A stretch of 64,000 bases of DNA from Candidatus Saccharimonadota bacterium (GTDB lineage Bacteria; Patescibacteriota; Saccharimonadia; Saccharimonadales; Saccharimonadaceae), in assembly GCA_905372835.1 (NCBI GenBank), contig CAJPQK010000001.1:372001-436000 (forward strand), read 5' to 3'. This document shows, piece by piece, positions 41,436 through 50,048 of the stretch. Each line of letters opens with the position of its first letter. Position 1 is the stretch's first letter. The position numbers were made by a program, and so were the translations under genes. The notes below the pieces were generated by a model, which was not told the DNA's origin, did not search any database, and saw nothing but the letters and a program-made list of their open reading frames with translations.

Positions 41436-42347
41436 ATGGGACTATCGATTTCAGAGATTCGGCAAAACACGACGCGAGCGCGTCATTTGATGCAGCGGAC
41501 ACGGGCGCAACATTTTGCGGTCGGGGCGTTTAATATTGATAACCAAGAAACGCTGATCGCTGTGGCACGGGCGGCACAAAAACTGCAGTCGCCGGTGCTG
41601 GTTGAGGTTTCGGACGCCGAAGTGAAAGCCATGGGGCTAGAAAATGTGCGTGATTTGGTAGATAACTATAAGGCTGAATACGGCATTGAGATGTATTTGA
41701 ATCTGGATCACGGACCGACAGCCGAGGGCTGTAAACGGGCCATTGATGCGGGCTATGAGTTTGTGCACATCGACATTTCTCAGGCAAATCACGACGCTTC
41801 CGACGAGGAAATCATCGCTAAAACCCGCGAGGTTGTCGAGTATGCCAAGTTTACTGGTGCGCTGGTGGAGTCCGAGCCACACTACTTTGGCGGTAGCTCT
41901 AACGTTCACACTGAAGCTATTGACTATGAAGAGATCAAAAAAACTTTTTCCACGCCAGATGGTGCGCGGGCATTTGTCGAGGCGACGGGGATTGATACCT
42001 TTGCAGCAGCAGTCGGTAATCTGCACGGTAAATATCCGGTGCCGAAAGTATTGGATTTGGAATTGTTAGCACGCATTCGCGAGGTGCTGCACTGCCAGAT
42101 TTCGCTTCATGGTGGGTCAGGTACGCCGCTGCACTACTTTGAAGATGCGGCAAAAATTGGCGTTTCCAAAATAAACATCAACTCCGATATGCGCTATGCT
42201 TTCCGCACCGCACTGGAAAAAACCTTGCGTGAAAATCCACATGAATATGCCATCGTTAAGCTGATGCCCGAGGTATATTTAGCAGTCCAGAAAGTCGTTG
42301 AAGAAAAAATCATGGCCTTTGGCTCAAGCGGAAGGGCAGTGATCTGA
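41436..42347 (+). CDS. fba: Class II fructose-bisphosphate aldolase
   Basis: 303 residues. Zinc-dependent class II aldolase marks: AVGAFNIDNQETL, LNLDHGPTAEGCKRAIDAGYEFVHID (catalytic Asp, zinc His), VESEPHYFGG, GNLHGKYP (zinc His) and LHGGSGTP, ISKININSDMR-like VSKININSDMR. It splits fructose-1,6-bisphosphate in glycolysis. A longer in-frame reading from 41253 runs through the promoter and is rejected. The last base overlaps the next gene's ATG. Confidence 0.95.
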   Translation: MGLSISEIRQNTTRARHLMQRTRAQHFAVGAFNIDNQETLIAVARAAQKLQSPVLVEVSDAEVKAMGLENVRDLVDNYKAEYGIEMYLNLDHGPTAEGCKRAIDAGYEFVHIDISQANHDASDEEIIAKTREVVEYAKFTGALVESEPHYFGGSSNVHTEAIDYEEIKKTFSTPDGARAFVEATGIDTFAAAVGNLHGKYPVPKVLDLELLARIREVLHCQISLHGGSGTPLHYFEDAAKIGVSKININSDMRYAFRTALEKTLRENPHEYAIVKLMPEVYLAVQKVVEEKIMAFGSSGRAVI

Positions 42348-43309
42348 TGGCTAAAATTATTACCATTGGTGCTGCTGTTCAAGACGTATTTTTGAGCCAC
42401 TCGCCAGCTTTGGCGCCAGTTTGTGAAAGCCCAGAACGTTGTTTTCAGCGTCTGGAGTTGGGCTCAAAAATTGATGTCAATCAGATTCATTTTTCTACCG
42501 GCGGCGGCGCTACTAACGCAGCAGTTACCTTTGCTCGTCAGGGCCATCAAACGCAGTTCATGGGGGTTGTTGGGCGCGATCCAGCAGGCCAGGCAGTGTT
42601 GGATGCGTTGGACAGTGAAAGTGTCGGCACGCAGCTAGTAAACTTCTCTGACAAATACAACACGGGGTATTCAGTCATGCTCCTAGCGCCAAATGGCGAG
42701 CGGACTATTTTGACCTATCGTGGTGCCTCCACGCACTATCATCCAAGCGATTTTTCTCTGGAAAATGTTCAGGCGGATTGGCTGTATGTTTCCAACCTGG
42801 CGGGACAAATGCAAACACTCAGTAAACTGTTTACCCAAGCGCGCGAACGTGGCATCAAGATTTGTTTTAATCCTGGCAAAAAAGAGTTGGCACAGCGCGA
42901 ATTGTTACTTGGTTTACTGCAAGATGTAGATATTTTGACCGTCAATAAAGAGGAAATGCAGCAGCTTGTTGAAGGCAGTGATTTGGAGAGTTTGATTCGG
43001 CATGGGCTGTATTTGGTACCGACACTACTGGTCACAGACGGCGCCAACGGATCCATGGCGAGCGACGGCAAGACAATTGTCCGCGCTGGCATGTATGAAG
43101 ACGTCCCAGCCATTGACAGGACAGGGGCTGGTGATGCATTTGCCTCAGGATTTTTGAGCAGATGGGCAGAAGGCGGCAGTTTGCGAGATTCGGTCATTTT
43201 TGCCAGCGCAAATTCCAGCGCTGTCGTTGCAAAAATTAGTGCTAAAGCAGGTATTTTACATAAAGGTGCTCGCCTCCACGAGATGCCGCTACAGGAAAGG
43301 AGTATATAA
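42347..43309 (+). CDS. PfkB-family carbohydrate kinase
   Basis: 320 residues, ribokinase fold. Features: GGGATNAAVTFARQGHQTQFMGVVGRD-like N-terminal signature (residues ~52-80), and the ATP/anion-hole motif DRTGAGDAFASGFLSRW with catalytic Asp. It phosphorylates a sugar such as ribose, fructose or fructose-6-phosphate; the neighbours fba and transketolase make a fructose-6-phosphate or 1-phosphofructose-type role attractive but unproven. No ATP-dependent PfkA is visible in the window. It overlaps fba by one base (TGATGG). Confidence 0.9.
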   Translation: MAKIITIGAAVQDVFLSHSPALAPVCESPERCFQRLELGSKIDVNQIHFSTGGGATNAAVTFARQGHQTQFMGVVGRDPAGQAVLDALDSESVGTQLVNFSDKYNTGYSVMLLAPNGERTILTYRGASTHYHPSDFSLENVQADWLYVSNLAGQMQTLSKLFTQARERGIKICFNPGKKELAQRELLLGLLQDVDILTVNKEEMQQLVEGSDLESLIRHGLYLVPTLLVTDGANGSMASDGKTIVRAGMYEDVPAIDRTGAGDAFASGFLSRWAEGGSLRDSVIFASANSSAVVAKISAKAGILHKGARLHEMPLQERSI

Positions 43310-43311
43310 CC

Positions 43312-43791
43312 ATGGCGCAACACTTGGCTCGGCTACTAGGAGAAGGCGCGAACATACAAATTGCCTTGCAGGAGCTAAATCGAATGACACGTGATGATAG
43401 TGACATTCGGTTGATGTCGGATGTTTTGGCGCGAACACATAGTGTGCTGCGTGCTTTGGGGCTGGATCCGCGTGATACGACAGCAAATGAAGTCTACCAG
43501 GCGCTGATGGCGGTTGCTCCAGAAATCGACAAGCGAGCCTGTTTCAAAGCTAGTGACTGGGTGCTGGCAGACATAGACGGGCACATTATTTCTTTTCATC
43601 CTGTGGACATTGTTGAAAACTATCACCATCAGTTATCACTTGGCAGGAATACCACTAAACACGGTAAAGTTGCCCTGGGTCAGGAAATTTACCGCCGTTT
43701 CCGGGATCATCCGCAGACGCACAACCCAGCCGTTAGTCGCATCATTTGTGATGGCGGCATCTGTCGGCGGGTTGATGACATCTTGGATTAG
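43312..43791 (+). CDS. Soluble protein of unknown function
   Basis: 159 residues, 2 bases after the PfkB stop (AGGAAAGGAG upstream), so likely the last gene of the fba operon. The N-terminal ~60 residues are helical (HLARLLGEGANIQIALQELNRM). A middle DWVLADIDGHIISFHPVDIVENYHH block is rich in His and Asp and could bind metal. The C-terminal end has two Cys (ICDGGICRRVDD). No family recognised. It overlaps the convergent LOG gene by 4 bases. Confidence 0.7.
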   Translation: MAQHLARLLGEGANIQIALQELNRMTRDDSDIRLMSDVLARTHSVLRALGLDPRDTTANEVYQALMAVAPEIDKRACFKASDWVLADIDGHIISFHPVDIVENYHHQLSLGRNTTKHGKVALGQEIYRRFRDHPQTHNPAVSRIICDGGICRRVDDILD

Positions 43792-44486
43792 TGATCGCAA
43801 TAGGTTTTGTTGGCGGTAACGATGTCGATGATTTCGTCGACACTGTCAGTGATGGTGTAAATATCAAGGTCTTCTTTGACGATTGCTGATTCGGCTAACA
43901 TGTGGTCGCGAAAGAACGCATCCAAGTCGCTCCAGAACGCTGTGTCAAACAGGATGACTGGTACGCGATTGGTTTTCTGTGTCTGGATCAAGGTCAATAT
44001 CTCCGCCAATTCATCCAAGGTACCAAAACCACCAGGGAAATAGATATAAGCATCAGCGTACATGGTCATGACGATTTTTCGGGGAGCGAAGTGCTGAAAT
44101 TCAAATGCCTCAGTCGCATATTCATTGAGATCTTGCTCGTGGGGTAATTTGATGTTAAAGGCGATTGATTCACCACCAGCAGCGCGCGCACCTTTTTGCA
44201 CCGCTTTGTTGGCTCCTTCGTTAGCAGCACCCATGATACCGTGCCCGCCACCAGAGACAACCGCATAACCCAAGCTTGCCAAACGCTCCGAGGCTTCTTT
44301 GGCAGCTTGGTAATATGGGCTGTCTGGGCAGGTACGTGCCGAACCAAAAAAGGTCACCGTCTTGTGGTATTTTTTGAGGATTTCATAACCTTTTTGAATT
44401 TCCTCGTTAATATTGCCCAAACGGAACATTGCGGCTTGGAGTTCAATTTCGCGTGGTATACACACCAGATCTTTTTTGTCTGTCAT
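43788..44486 (-). CDS. LOG-family (TIGR00730) Rossmann-fold protein
   Basis: 232 residues. The LOG signature PGGFGTLDELAEILTLIQ and GGGHGIMGAANEGANKA identify lysine-decarboxylase-like/LOG proteins, which release free bases from nucleoside 5'-monophosphates (cytokinin-type or general nucleotide hydrolysis). The YFPGGFGTLDE Glu and Arg of the active site are retained. The N-terminal ~55 residues (ELQAAMFRLGNINEEIQKG) are an extension found in the longer bacterial class. Its own strong promoter lies immediately upstream. Confidence 0.9.
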   Translation of the reverse strand: MTDKKDLVCIPREIELQAAMFRLGNINEEIQKGYEILKKYHKTVTFFGSARTCPDSPYYQAAKEASERLASLGYAVVSGGGHGIMGAANEGANKAVQKGARAAGGESIAFNIKLPHEQDLNEYATEAFEFQHFAPRKIVMTMYADAYIYFPGGFGTLDELAEILTLIQTQKTNRVPVILFDTAFWSDLDAFFRDHMLAESAIVKEDLDIYTITDSVDEIIDIVTANKTYCDH

Positions 44487-44524
44487 TTTTCTGCCTTTTT
44501 ATGTTTTAATTCACGTATCTTTTG

Positions 44525-44554
44525 ATTATAGCACAAAAAGCTTGTGTTTGTCAA
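44525..44554 (-). promoter_or_regulatory. LOG gene promoter
   Basis: Minus strand TTGACA (44554-44549), 18-base spacer, TGcTATAAT (TATAAT at 44530-44525). The spacer contains CACAA/TTGTG. The leader is ~30 bases. Confidence 0.75.
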
Positions 44555-44585
44555 ATAGTTGGCAGCTAACAGTGAACATCAGGGA

Positions 44586-45782
44586 TTATTCGCCCAGGAA
44601 TGACTGTTTGACCCGCTGGTAGGCGTCGCGGAATGGCACGCCTTTTTCCACCAATTCGTTAATCTTAGCAACAGTGTAGAGCTCATCGGTCATCGCCTCA
44701 GCTAATCGGTCGGTGTTGGCTTCCAGCTCACTGACGCAGAGTGCCAAGACCTCCAGGGTGTCGAGCGCTGACGTAAAGGCGTCCATAGTGATTTTTTTGG
44801 TCAACTGCAGGTCGCGGTGGTAGCCGCTGCCGGCGCCCGTCGAAATGGCTTGGAGCTGCAGGGCGTAATTTGGATAGGCGCGGGCGGTGGCACGCATGAT
44901 CTCAAAGACGTCGTAGTTGCGTTTGTGCGGCATAATGGACGAGCCAGTGGTCATGGTGACAGGCAGTTTGAAATAGTTAAACTCTTGAGAGGTAAACAGC
45001 AACATGTCTTCAGCGAATTTGCCAGCAAAGACCATGATTGGATTGAGCGCCTGTATGGCAATTAGTTCAAACACGCCGCGCGACAGGCCGCAGTACATTG
45101 GATTTTCCTGTACTTTAGCGAAGCCCAACTCACTGGTCGTCATCTGGCGGTCAAGTGGCAGGGTAACACCAAAGCCAGCAGCACTGCCCAGCGGGTTTTG
45201 GTCGATGGCGGCGATGCTGTGTGTGACTAATTGCTGGAGGTCATGAAAGGCATCGTGGTAAGAACCGAGCCACATGCTGACCGTGGTTGGCATGGCTTTT
45301 TGGGTGTGGGTGTAGCCAGGCATTTCAGTTTGACCGATGGTAGCAATTTTGCCAGCATAGGCCTGAGCAACTGCTGCTAATTTTTCAGCTACTGCTGCAA
45401 GTTCCGTTTTGATGAACAGTCGCATCATCACCAAAGCTTGGTCGTTGCGGCTTCGGCCAGTGTGAACCTTTTTGCCGATGGGGCCGAGCTTTTCTGTCAG
45501 ATACAGCTCAATGGCGGTGTGGCCATCTTCGTGCTCGCTGGTGAGGGTGAAGGCACCAGTTTTCCACTCGTTCAGCAGCTCGTCCAAGGCGGCTGCTAAT
45601 TGTTGATACTCGTCGCTGGTCAATACGCCAATTTTTTCTAGCATGTGAGCGTGCGCTTTAGTGGCGGTGATATCATGCCCCAGCAAATGTTGGTCCAGCA
45701 CTTGGTCGTCGCCAACGGTGTATGACTCGACTAGTGGGTGGAGTGAGCCGGTTGCGGTTGATTGCCATAGTTTATTTGCCAT
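44586..45782 (-). CDS. argH: Argininosuccinate lyase
   Basis: 398 residues, shorter than the usual ~450-470. Catalyses argininosuccinate to arginine plus fumarate. Family marks: VHTGRSRNDQALVMMRLF near residue 80, PGYTHTQKAMPTT at ~155, LGSAAGFGVTLPLDR, and the flexible catalytic loop GSSIMPHKRNYDVFE (MPQKKN in most, MPHKKN in some lineages). It ends soon after the central helical bundle, with a shortened C-terminal domain. It overlaps argG by 11 bases, so expression is coupled to the attenuator upstream. Confidence 0.93.
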   Translation of the reverse strand: MANKLWQSTATGSLHPLVESYTVGDDQVLDQHLLGHDITATKAHAHMLEKIGVLTSDEYQQLAAALDELLNEWKTGAFTLTSEHEDGHTAIELYLTEKLGPIGKKVHTGRSRNDQALVMMRLFIKTELAAVAEKLAAVAQAYAGKIATIGQTEMPGYTHTQKAMPTTVSMWLGSYHDAFHDLQQLVTHSIAAIDQNPLGSAAGFGVTLPLDRQMTTSELGFAKVQENPMYCGLSRGVFELIAIQALNPIMVFAGKFAEDMLLFTSQEFNYFKLPVTMTTGSSIMPHKRNYDVFEIMRATARAYPNYALQLQAISTGAGSGYHRDLQLTKKITMDAFTSALDTLEVLALCVSELEANTDRLAEAMTDELYTVAKINELVEKGVPFRDAYQRVKQSFLGE

Positions 45783-47034
45783 ATGAGTATGCTCCTTCAG
45801 CTGTTCGCTGACTTAATGAATATAATTCAATGAATCCGGCGGACGAATTCTGGTTGAATGCGGTGTTGGAATCAAACGTTGCAAGATTGATATCAAACAA
45901 CGAATGCGGTGAGTCCACGCTGACGACGGTGATGGTACCTTTGTATAGGCGGACCGTCACTGTGCCGGTGACTTTTTGGTTCTGATCATCAATGTAGGCG
46001 TTAATGTGATGGACGGCTGGCTCGTACCACTGAGCCGCGTAGGTGAGGTAGGCCCATTTTTTGTCCATTTCGGCTTTGAGTTCATTTTCAACACGAGTTG
46101 ACACCAATTGCTCAAGCTTTTGATGAGCAGCAATCAAGATGGCAGCGCCAGGGTTTTCGTAGACACCGCGCACTTTCAGGCCAACCAATCGATCTTCAAT
46201 GAGGGTCGATACACCGACGCCGTGTTTGCGGCCGAGTTGGTTACAGTGCTGGATGAGTGCTTGGAGTGAAAAGTGACGGTTGTCGACGGCAACGGGCACA
46301 CCTTTGATGAATTTGATGGTGATATCTTCGGCTTCATCTGGCGTGTATTTGATGGTTGAACACCAATTGAGGATGGCGTGGTAGTTTGGCTTGAGTGATG
46401 GCGATTCTATCTCGCCGCCCTCACTGGTGATACCCCACATGTTTTCATCGGTTGAGTAGGGTGACTCCTGAGTGTGTGGCACGGGGATGTTGTGCTTCTT
46501 GGCATAGGCAAGCTCTTCCTCTCGGCCCATACTCCACTCACGCACTGGTGCCAAGATTTTGAGTTTCGGATTGAGCGTGGTGATATAGGTCTCGAAGCGA
46601 ACTTGGTCGTTGCCTTTGCCGGTGGCACCGTGTGCGATGACGTTGCAATTGTACTTTTCGGCATATTCGACGGCTAATTGCGAGATGATAATGCGCCCGA
46701 GTGGCGTGCAGAGGGCGTAGCCGCCTTGGTAGTCAGCGTTGGCTTTGATGGCCAGCGACAACAGCTCATCGGCGAAGTGGTTGCGGGCGTCAACCGTGAT
46801 GGTTTCTATGGCGCCGAGTTTTTTGGCTTTTTCGGCGATGGCATCGAGATCATCAACCGTTTGGCCGATATTGACCGTTAGGGTGATGACCTTGCAATTA
46901 TATTTTTCTTGTAACCACGTGAGCATGACGGATGTGTCGAGGCCTCCCGAATAGAGCAAGAGGCACGTATCGAACTCACCGTTCACGGCTTCGTGACTGG
47001 CAACCTTGGTGTAGTGGGGCGCGTCGTGGTCCAT
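45772..47034 (-). CDS. argG: Argininosuccinate synthase
   Basis: 420 residues. Joins citrulline and aspartate with ATP. The P-loop LLLYSGGLDTSVML is at ~25, followed by GYALCTPLGRIII, AHGATGKGNDQVRFE and YSTDENMWGITSEGGE. ATG 47034 is preferred over 47049 because AAGGAAGG stands just before it, whereas 47049 has only the terminator's T run. With argH it can make arginine only from citrulline; no other arginine gene is in view, which suggests uptake of citrulline. Expression appears controlled by the leader at 47056-47165. Confidence 0.94.
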   Translation of the reverse strand: MDHDAPHYTKVASHEAVNGEFDTCLLLYSGGLDTSVMLTWLQEKYNCKVITLTVNIGQTVDDLDAIAEKAKKLGAIETITVDARNHFADELLSLAIKANADYQGGYALCTPLGRIIISQLAVEYAEKYNCNVIAHGATGKGNDQVRFETYITTLNPKLKILAPVREWSMGREEELAYAKKHNIPVPHTQESPYSTDENMWGITSEGGEIESPSLKPNYHAILNWCSTIKYTPDEAEDITIKFIKGVPVAVDNRHFSLQALIQHCNQLGRKHGVGVSTLIEDRLVGLKVRGVYENPGAAILIAAHQKLEQLVSTRVENELKAEMDKKWAYLTYAAQWYEPAVHHINAYIDDQNQKVTGTVTVRLYKGTITVVSVDSPHSLFDINLATFDSNTAFNQNSSAGFIELYSLSQRTAEGAYSYGK

Positions 47035-47055
47035 ATCCTTCCTTTCCATAATAAC

Positions 47056-47082
47056 AAAAAGAGCCGCTCGGACGAGGGCTCT
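47056..47082 (-). terminator. Attenuator terminator before argG
   Basis: Minus strand AGAGCC (47082-47077) pairs with GGCTCT (47065-47060), with CTC/GAG extending it around a small loop, followed by TTTTTGTT. It lies 22 bases before the argG ATG and after the leader peptide, so it must be by-passed for argGH transcription. Confidence 0.8.
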
Positions 47083-47131
47083 GTAGTTGGTTTTTACTAT
47101 ACGACTAATTAGCCCTCTGGGTCAGAGCGGC
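47060..47131 (-). promoter_or_regulatory. Competing stems of the arginine attenuator
   Basis: Minus-strand segments in order: 1, CTCTG 47127-47123; 2, CAGAG and GAGGGCT 47119-47111; 3, AGAGCCCTC 47082-47074; 4, GAGCGGCTCT 47069-47060. Possible pairs are 1:2 (5 bp), 2:3 (GAGGGCT/AGCCCTC, 7 bp, antiterminator), 3:4 (terminator) and GCCGCTC 47131-47125 with GAGCGGC 47069-47063. A ribosome stalled on the Arg codons would cover segment 1 and free 2 to pair with 3. Confidence 0.75.
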
Positions 47132-47165
47132 GACGACGAACAACGATGTTGTGTCGATATGTCAT
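47109..47165 (-). CDS. argL: Arginine leader peptide (attenuator)
   Basis: An 18-codon reading frame, MTYRHNIVVRRRRSDPEG, ending TAA. Four consecutive Arg codons (CGT CGT CGC CGC at 47138-47127) plus Arg4 make it arginine-rich. It lies upstream of argG and overlaps RNA segments 1 and 2 of the attenuator; its stop covers the end of segment 2. This is the arrangement of trp and his leader peptides. The nearest -10 candidate TATGGT (47177-47172) ends 6 bases before the ATG and there is no SD, so the leader itself may be leaderless. The symbol argL is my label. Its translation has not been shown. Confidence 0.8.
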   Translation of the reverse strand: MTYRHNIVVRRRRSDPEG

Positions 47166-47171
47166 ATTGCT

Positions 47172-47177
47172 ACCATA
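47172..47177 (-). promoter_or_regulatory. Probable -10 box of arg leader
   Basis: TATGGT on the minus strand, 6 bases before ATG 47165; no clear -35 box, so a moderate promoter. It faces uvrB across an AT-rich stretch (47188-47214). Confidence 0.45.
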
Positions 47178-47238
47178 CTGCGGGTGATTTTCAAAATATT
47201 TTTATATATAAATTGCGATGCGTTACAATAGTAATGAT

Positions 47239-49215
47239 ATGAATGCCTTTAATCTCGTCTCCAACTATCAGCCGACCGGCGACCAGCCAACGGCGATTGC
47301 TCAGTTGGTGGATGGTTTGGAGCGGGGCGAGCGCGAGCAAACGCTGCTGGGCGTGACCGGTTCAGGTAAGACCTTTACTATGGCGAATATTATTGCCCGA
47401 GCTAATGTGCCAACGCTGGTGCTGGCGCACAATAAGACTTTGGCGGCGCAGCTGTTTTCTGAGTTTAAGGAGTTTTTTCCGGATAACGAGGTGCATTATT
47501 TCGTTAGCTATTTTGATTATTATCAGCCGGAAGCCTACATCGCCAGTAGCGACACTTACATTGAGAAAGATTCGAAGATTAATGATGAAATCGATCGGCT
47601 GCGGCATGCGGCCACGTCGGCGCTGCTAACGCGACGCGATGTTATCATCGTGGCCAGTGTGTCCTGTATTTATGGCATTGGTTCGCCGGAGACGTACGCC
47701 GATATGGCCATTCAATTGACGGTCGGCGAGCGGCGGGTGCAGGACAAGTTCATCCGCCTGCTAACTGACATTCAGTATAAGCGTAATGATGTTGACTTTG
47801 CACGTGGTACTTTCAGGGTACGCGGTGACGTGGTGGATATTTTCCCGGCTGGGCAGGACACGGCGGTGCGGGTGGAATTTTTTGGCGATGAAGTTGAGAG
47901 ACTAACGCGAATCGATCCGCTGACTGGCGAGATTTTGGACCAGCCAGCTAGCCTGACGATTTTTCCGTCCAGCCACTATTCGACGCCGCGTGAACGAATT
48001 GAAAAAGCCATCATGGGCATTGAAAAAGAGTTTGATGAGCGGCTGAAATGGTTTGAATCACACGACAAATTGCTGGAGGCGCAGCGCCTCAGTCAACGCA
48101 CCAAATATGACCTAGAAATGCTCAAGGAAACCGGCTTTGTTAAAGGTATTGAGAATTATTCGCGCTATTTGACTGACCGCGAGCCGGGCGAGCAGCCAGC
48201 GACCTTGATCGATTATTTTCCGGACGATTGGCTGCTGCTGGTCGATGAGTCGCACATGACCTTGCCGCAAGTTCGCGGCATGTATAACGGCGACCGGGCG
48301 CGCAAGGAAGTGTTGGTGGAGCATGGGTTTCGTCTGCCGAGTGCGCTGGATAACCGTCCGCTCAGGTTTGATGAGTTTGATCAGCATATTCATCAGGCGA
48401 TTTATGTTTCCGCTACGCCGGGCGACTATGAAATTGCTCATTCTCCAAAGCCGGCTGAACAGTTGATTCGGCCGACGGGGCTGCTTGATCCGCCGATTGA
48501 GGTGCGGCCGACTGAGGGGCAGGTTGATGATTTGATGGAGGAGATTCGCCAGACTATTGCCAACGGTCACCGCGTATTGGTGACTACCTTGACCAAGCGC
48601 ATGGCTGAGGACTTAAGCGCTTACTTGACCGACAATGGCGTGAAAACGGCGTATCTACACAGCGAAATTGACACATTAGAGCGCGGCGATATTCTCAAAG
48701 ATCTGCGACTGGGGACGTACGATGTCTTGGTTGGTATTAATTTGCTGCGCGAGGGATTGGACCTACCGGAAGTCAGTTTGGTGGCGATCATGGATGCTGA
48801 TAAAGAAGGGTTCCTCCGTAGTGAGCAGGCGCTGATTCAGACGATTGGCCGGGCGGCGCGGCACGTGGACGGGCGGGTGCTGATGTATGGCGACAATGTG
48901 ACTGACAGTATGCGGCGAGCGATTGATGAGACGAATCGTCGGCGTGCAATTCAGCAGCAATATAATGAAGCGCATGGCATTACGCCGCAAACCATCCAGA
49001 AGAAGATTGACGATGGCCTGCGTTCTATCATCCCGCAAAAGGAATCCGACAAAAAGCCAAAGCTTGACTTGAAGAAGATTCCAAAGGATGAATATCCAAC
49101 GCTGATCAAGGAGTTGACCGGTCAAATGGAACTGCATAGCGCCAATCTAGAATTTGAAAAAGCCGCGGAGCTGCGTGATTTGATTGCAGAAATTAAGCAA
49201 ACAATGGTACACTAA
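47239..49215 (+). CDS. uvrB: Excinuclease ABC subunit B
   Basis: 658 residues. DNA damage verification helicase of nucleotide excision repair. Walker A GVTGSGKTFTMANI at ~40, beta-hairpin YFDYYQPEAYI at ~92, DESH box (LLVDESHM), the helicase motif VLVGINLLREGLDLPEVSLVAI, QTIGRAARH, and a C-terminal UVR domain (LEFEKAAELRDLIAEIK) that binds UvrC. ATG 47239 starts 9 bases after TACAAT, so the leader is at most 2-3 bases; ATG 47218 lies before that box. uvrA and uvrC are not in view. Confidence 0.97.
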   Translation: MNAFNLVSNYQPTGDQPTAIAQLVDGLERGEREQTLLGVTGSGKTFTMANIIARANVPTLVLAHNKTLAAQLFSEFKEFFPDNEVHYFVSYFDYYQPEAYIASSDTYIEKDSKINDEIDRLRHAATSALLTRRDVIIVASVSCIYGIGSPETYADMAIQLTVGERRVQDKFIRLLTDIQYKRNDVDFARGTFRVRGDVVDIFPAGQDTAVRVEFFGDEVERLTRIDPLTGEILDQPASLTIFPSSHYSTPRERIEKAIMGIEKEFDERLKWFESHDKLLEAQRLSQRTKYDLEMLKETGFVKGIENYSRYLTDREPGEQPATLIDYFPDDWLLLVDESHMTLPQVRGMYNGDRARKEVLVEHGFRLPSALDNRPLRFDEFDQHIHQAIYVSATPGDYEIAHSPKPAEQLIRPTGLLDPPIEVRPTEGQVDDLMEEIRQTIANGHRVLVTTLTKRMAEDLSAYLTDNGVKTAYLHSEIDTLERGDILKDLRLGTYDVLVGINLLREGLDLPEVSLVAIMDADKEGFLRSEQALIQTIGRAARHVDGRVLMYGDNVTDSMRRAIDETNRRRAIQQQYNEAHGITPQTIQKKIDDGLRSIIPQKESDKKPKLDLKKIPKDEYPTLIKELTGQMELHSANLEFEKAAELRDLIAEIKQTMVH

Positions 49216-49243
49216 AGATAACCATAATAAGGAGGAGAATTAT

Positions 49244-49963
49244 ATGGCAGAATTGAAAACAACAGAAACTCCAGTCGTCGAGCAAGCTGAGTACATGGCT
49301 CCGCGCGCTGTGTCGCAAGCAAAGTGGCTCACATTTGAATACGCATTAGCAATGGTTTCAGTAACATTTGCTGCAATCACCAGTGTAGTACTCGTACCAA
49401 TGTTGTTCGGTATGTGGTCTGCAAAAGAGGCAATGTCGTTTGGTTTGATGTTGAGTGGCTCGATCACTGCAAACATTTTGGCCGTTGGTATTTTGGCAGT
49501 ACTATTTTCAGTGTTGGCATTTGTCCTATTTGGCCGTGTAACGCGCGCAATCGCTGCTGACCGCAGTGGGTACACTGGCCGATTGGCCTACAAACTGACA
49601 ACCTATGGTAGCTTGTTCATGATCGTATTGGCGGCGTTGCCACTGGTTGCAAATCTCATCAGTGTATTGATTAGCTCGTTGCTGTTGATCGGCGTTTCAG
49701 ATGCTGGTTCCGTATATACAGCATTGTACTTGGGCAACTTCTTGCCATCACTGGTGTGCTTGGCAGTATTGGCAGTTGTGGTATTTTTCATTGGTAAAAT
49801 CATCAACGGCTACAACAAATCACGCCCATTGGCTATCACGTTGATCGCAATCACCGGTGTTGTCGCAGTTGCCTTGGCTATTACCTTGGCAGTGCAGGCT
49901 CATGACAAGCCAAGCATCAAAAAGTCAAACTTCAAGTACAACTCAAGTTACTTACTCGACTAG
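49244..49963 (+). CDS. Membrane protein of unknown function
   Basis: 239 residues with a polar N-terminal ~35 residues and five predicted membrane helices (~40-62, 75-100, 122-145, 155-180 and 195-218), followed by a short polar tail (HDKPSIKKSNFKYNSSY). No family recognised. GGAGGAG before ATG 49244 selects this start over an upstream reading that overlaps uvrB. Codons are of the even, highly expressed type (many GCA, ACC, TTG). A terminator follows. Confidence 0.75.
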   Translation: MAELKTTETPVVEQAEYMAPRAVSQAKWLTFEYALAMVSVTFAAITSVVLVPMLFGMWSAKEAMSFGLMLSGSITANILAVGILAVLFSVLAFVLFGRVTRAIAADRSGYTGRLAYKLTTYGSLFMIVLAALPLVANLISVLISSLLLIGVSDAGSVYTALYLGNFLPSLVCLAVLAVVVFFIGKIINGYNKSRPLAITLIAITGVVAVALAITLAVQAHDKPSIKKSNFKYNSSYLLD

Positions 49964-49979
49964 TTAGTTGGGTATTACC

Positions 49980-50015
49980 TATCACTCGCTCCTAGATATG
50001 GGGGCGAGTGATTTT
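49980..50015 (+). terminator. Terminator before gatC
   Basis: Stem ATCACTCGCtCC/GGgGCGAGTGAT (49981-50012) with a T run. Confidence 0.8.
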
Positions 50016-50036
50016 CTGTAATTAATTTTCAAGTGG

Positions 50037-50042
50037 TATAAT
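50037..50042 (+). promoter_or_regulatory. -10 box of leaderless gat operon promoter
   Basis: TATAAT, then gagttc, then ATG 50049. The same 15 bases (TATAATGAGTTCATG) precede the SpoU gene at 59857 on the other strand. Confidence 0.75.
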
Positions 50043-50048
50043 GAGTTC

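Noticed and set aside
47056..47165. T-box riboswitch controlling argG
   Set aside because: No T-box sequence (AGGGTGGNACCGCG-like) or specifier stem is present. The Arg-codon leader peptide explains the terminator better.
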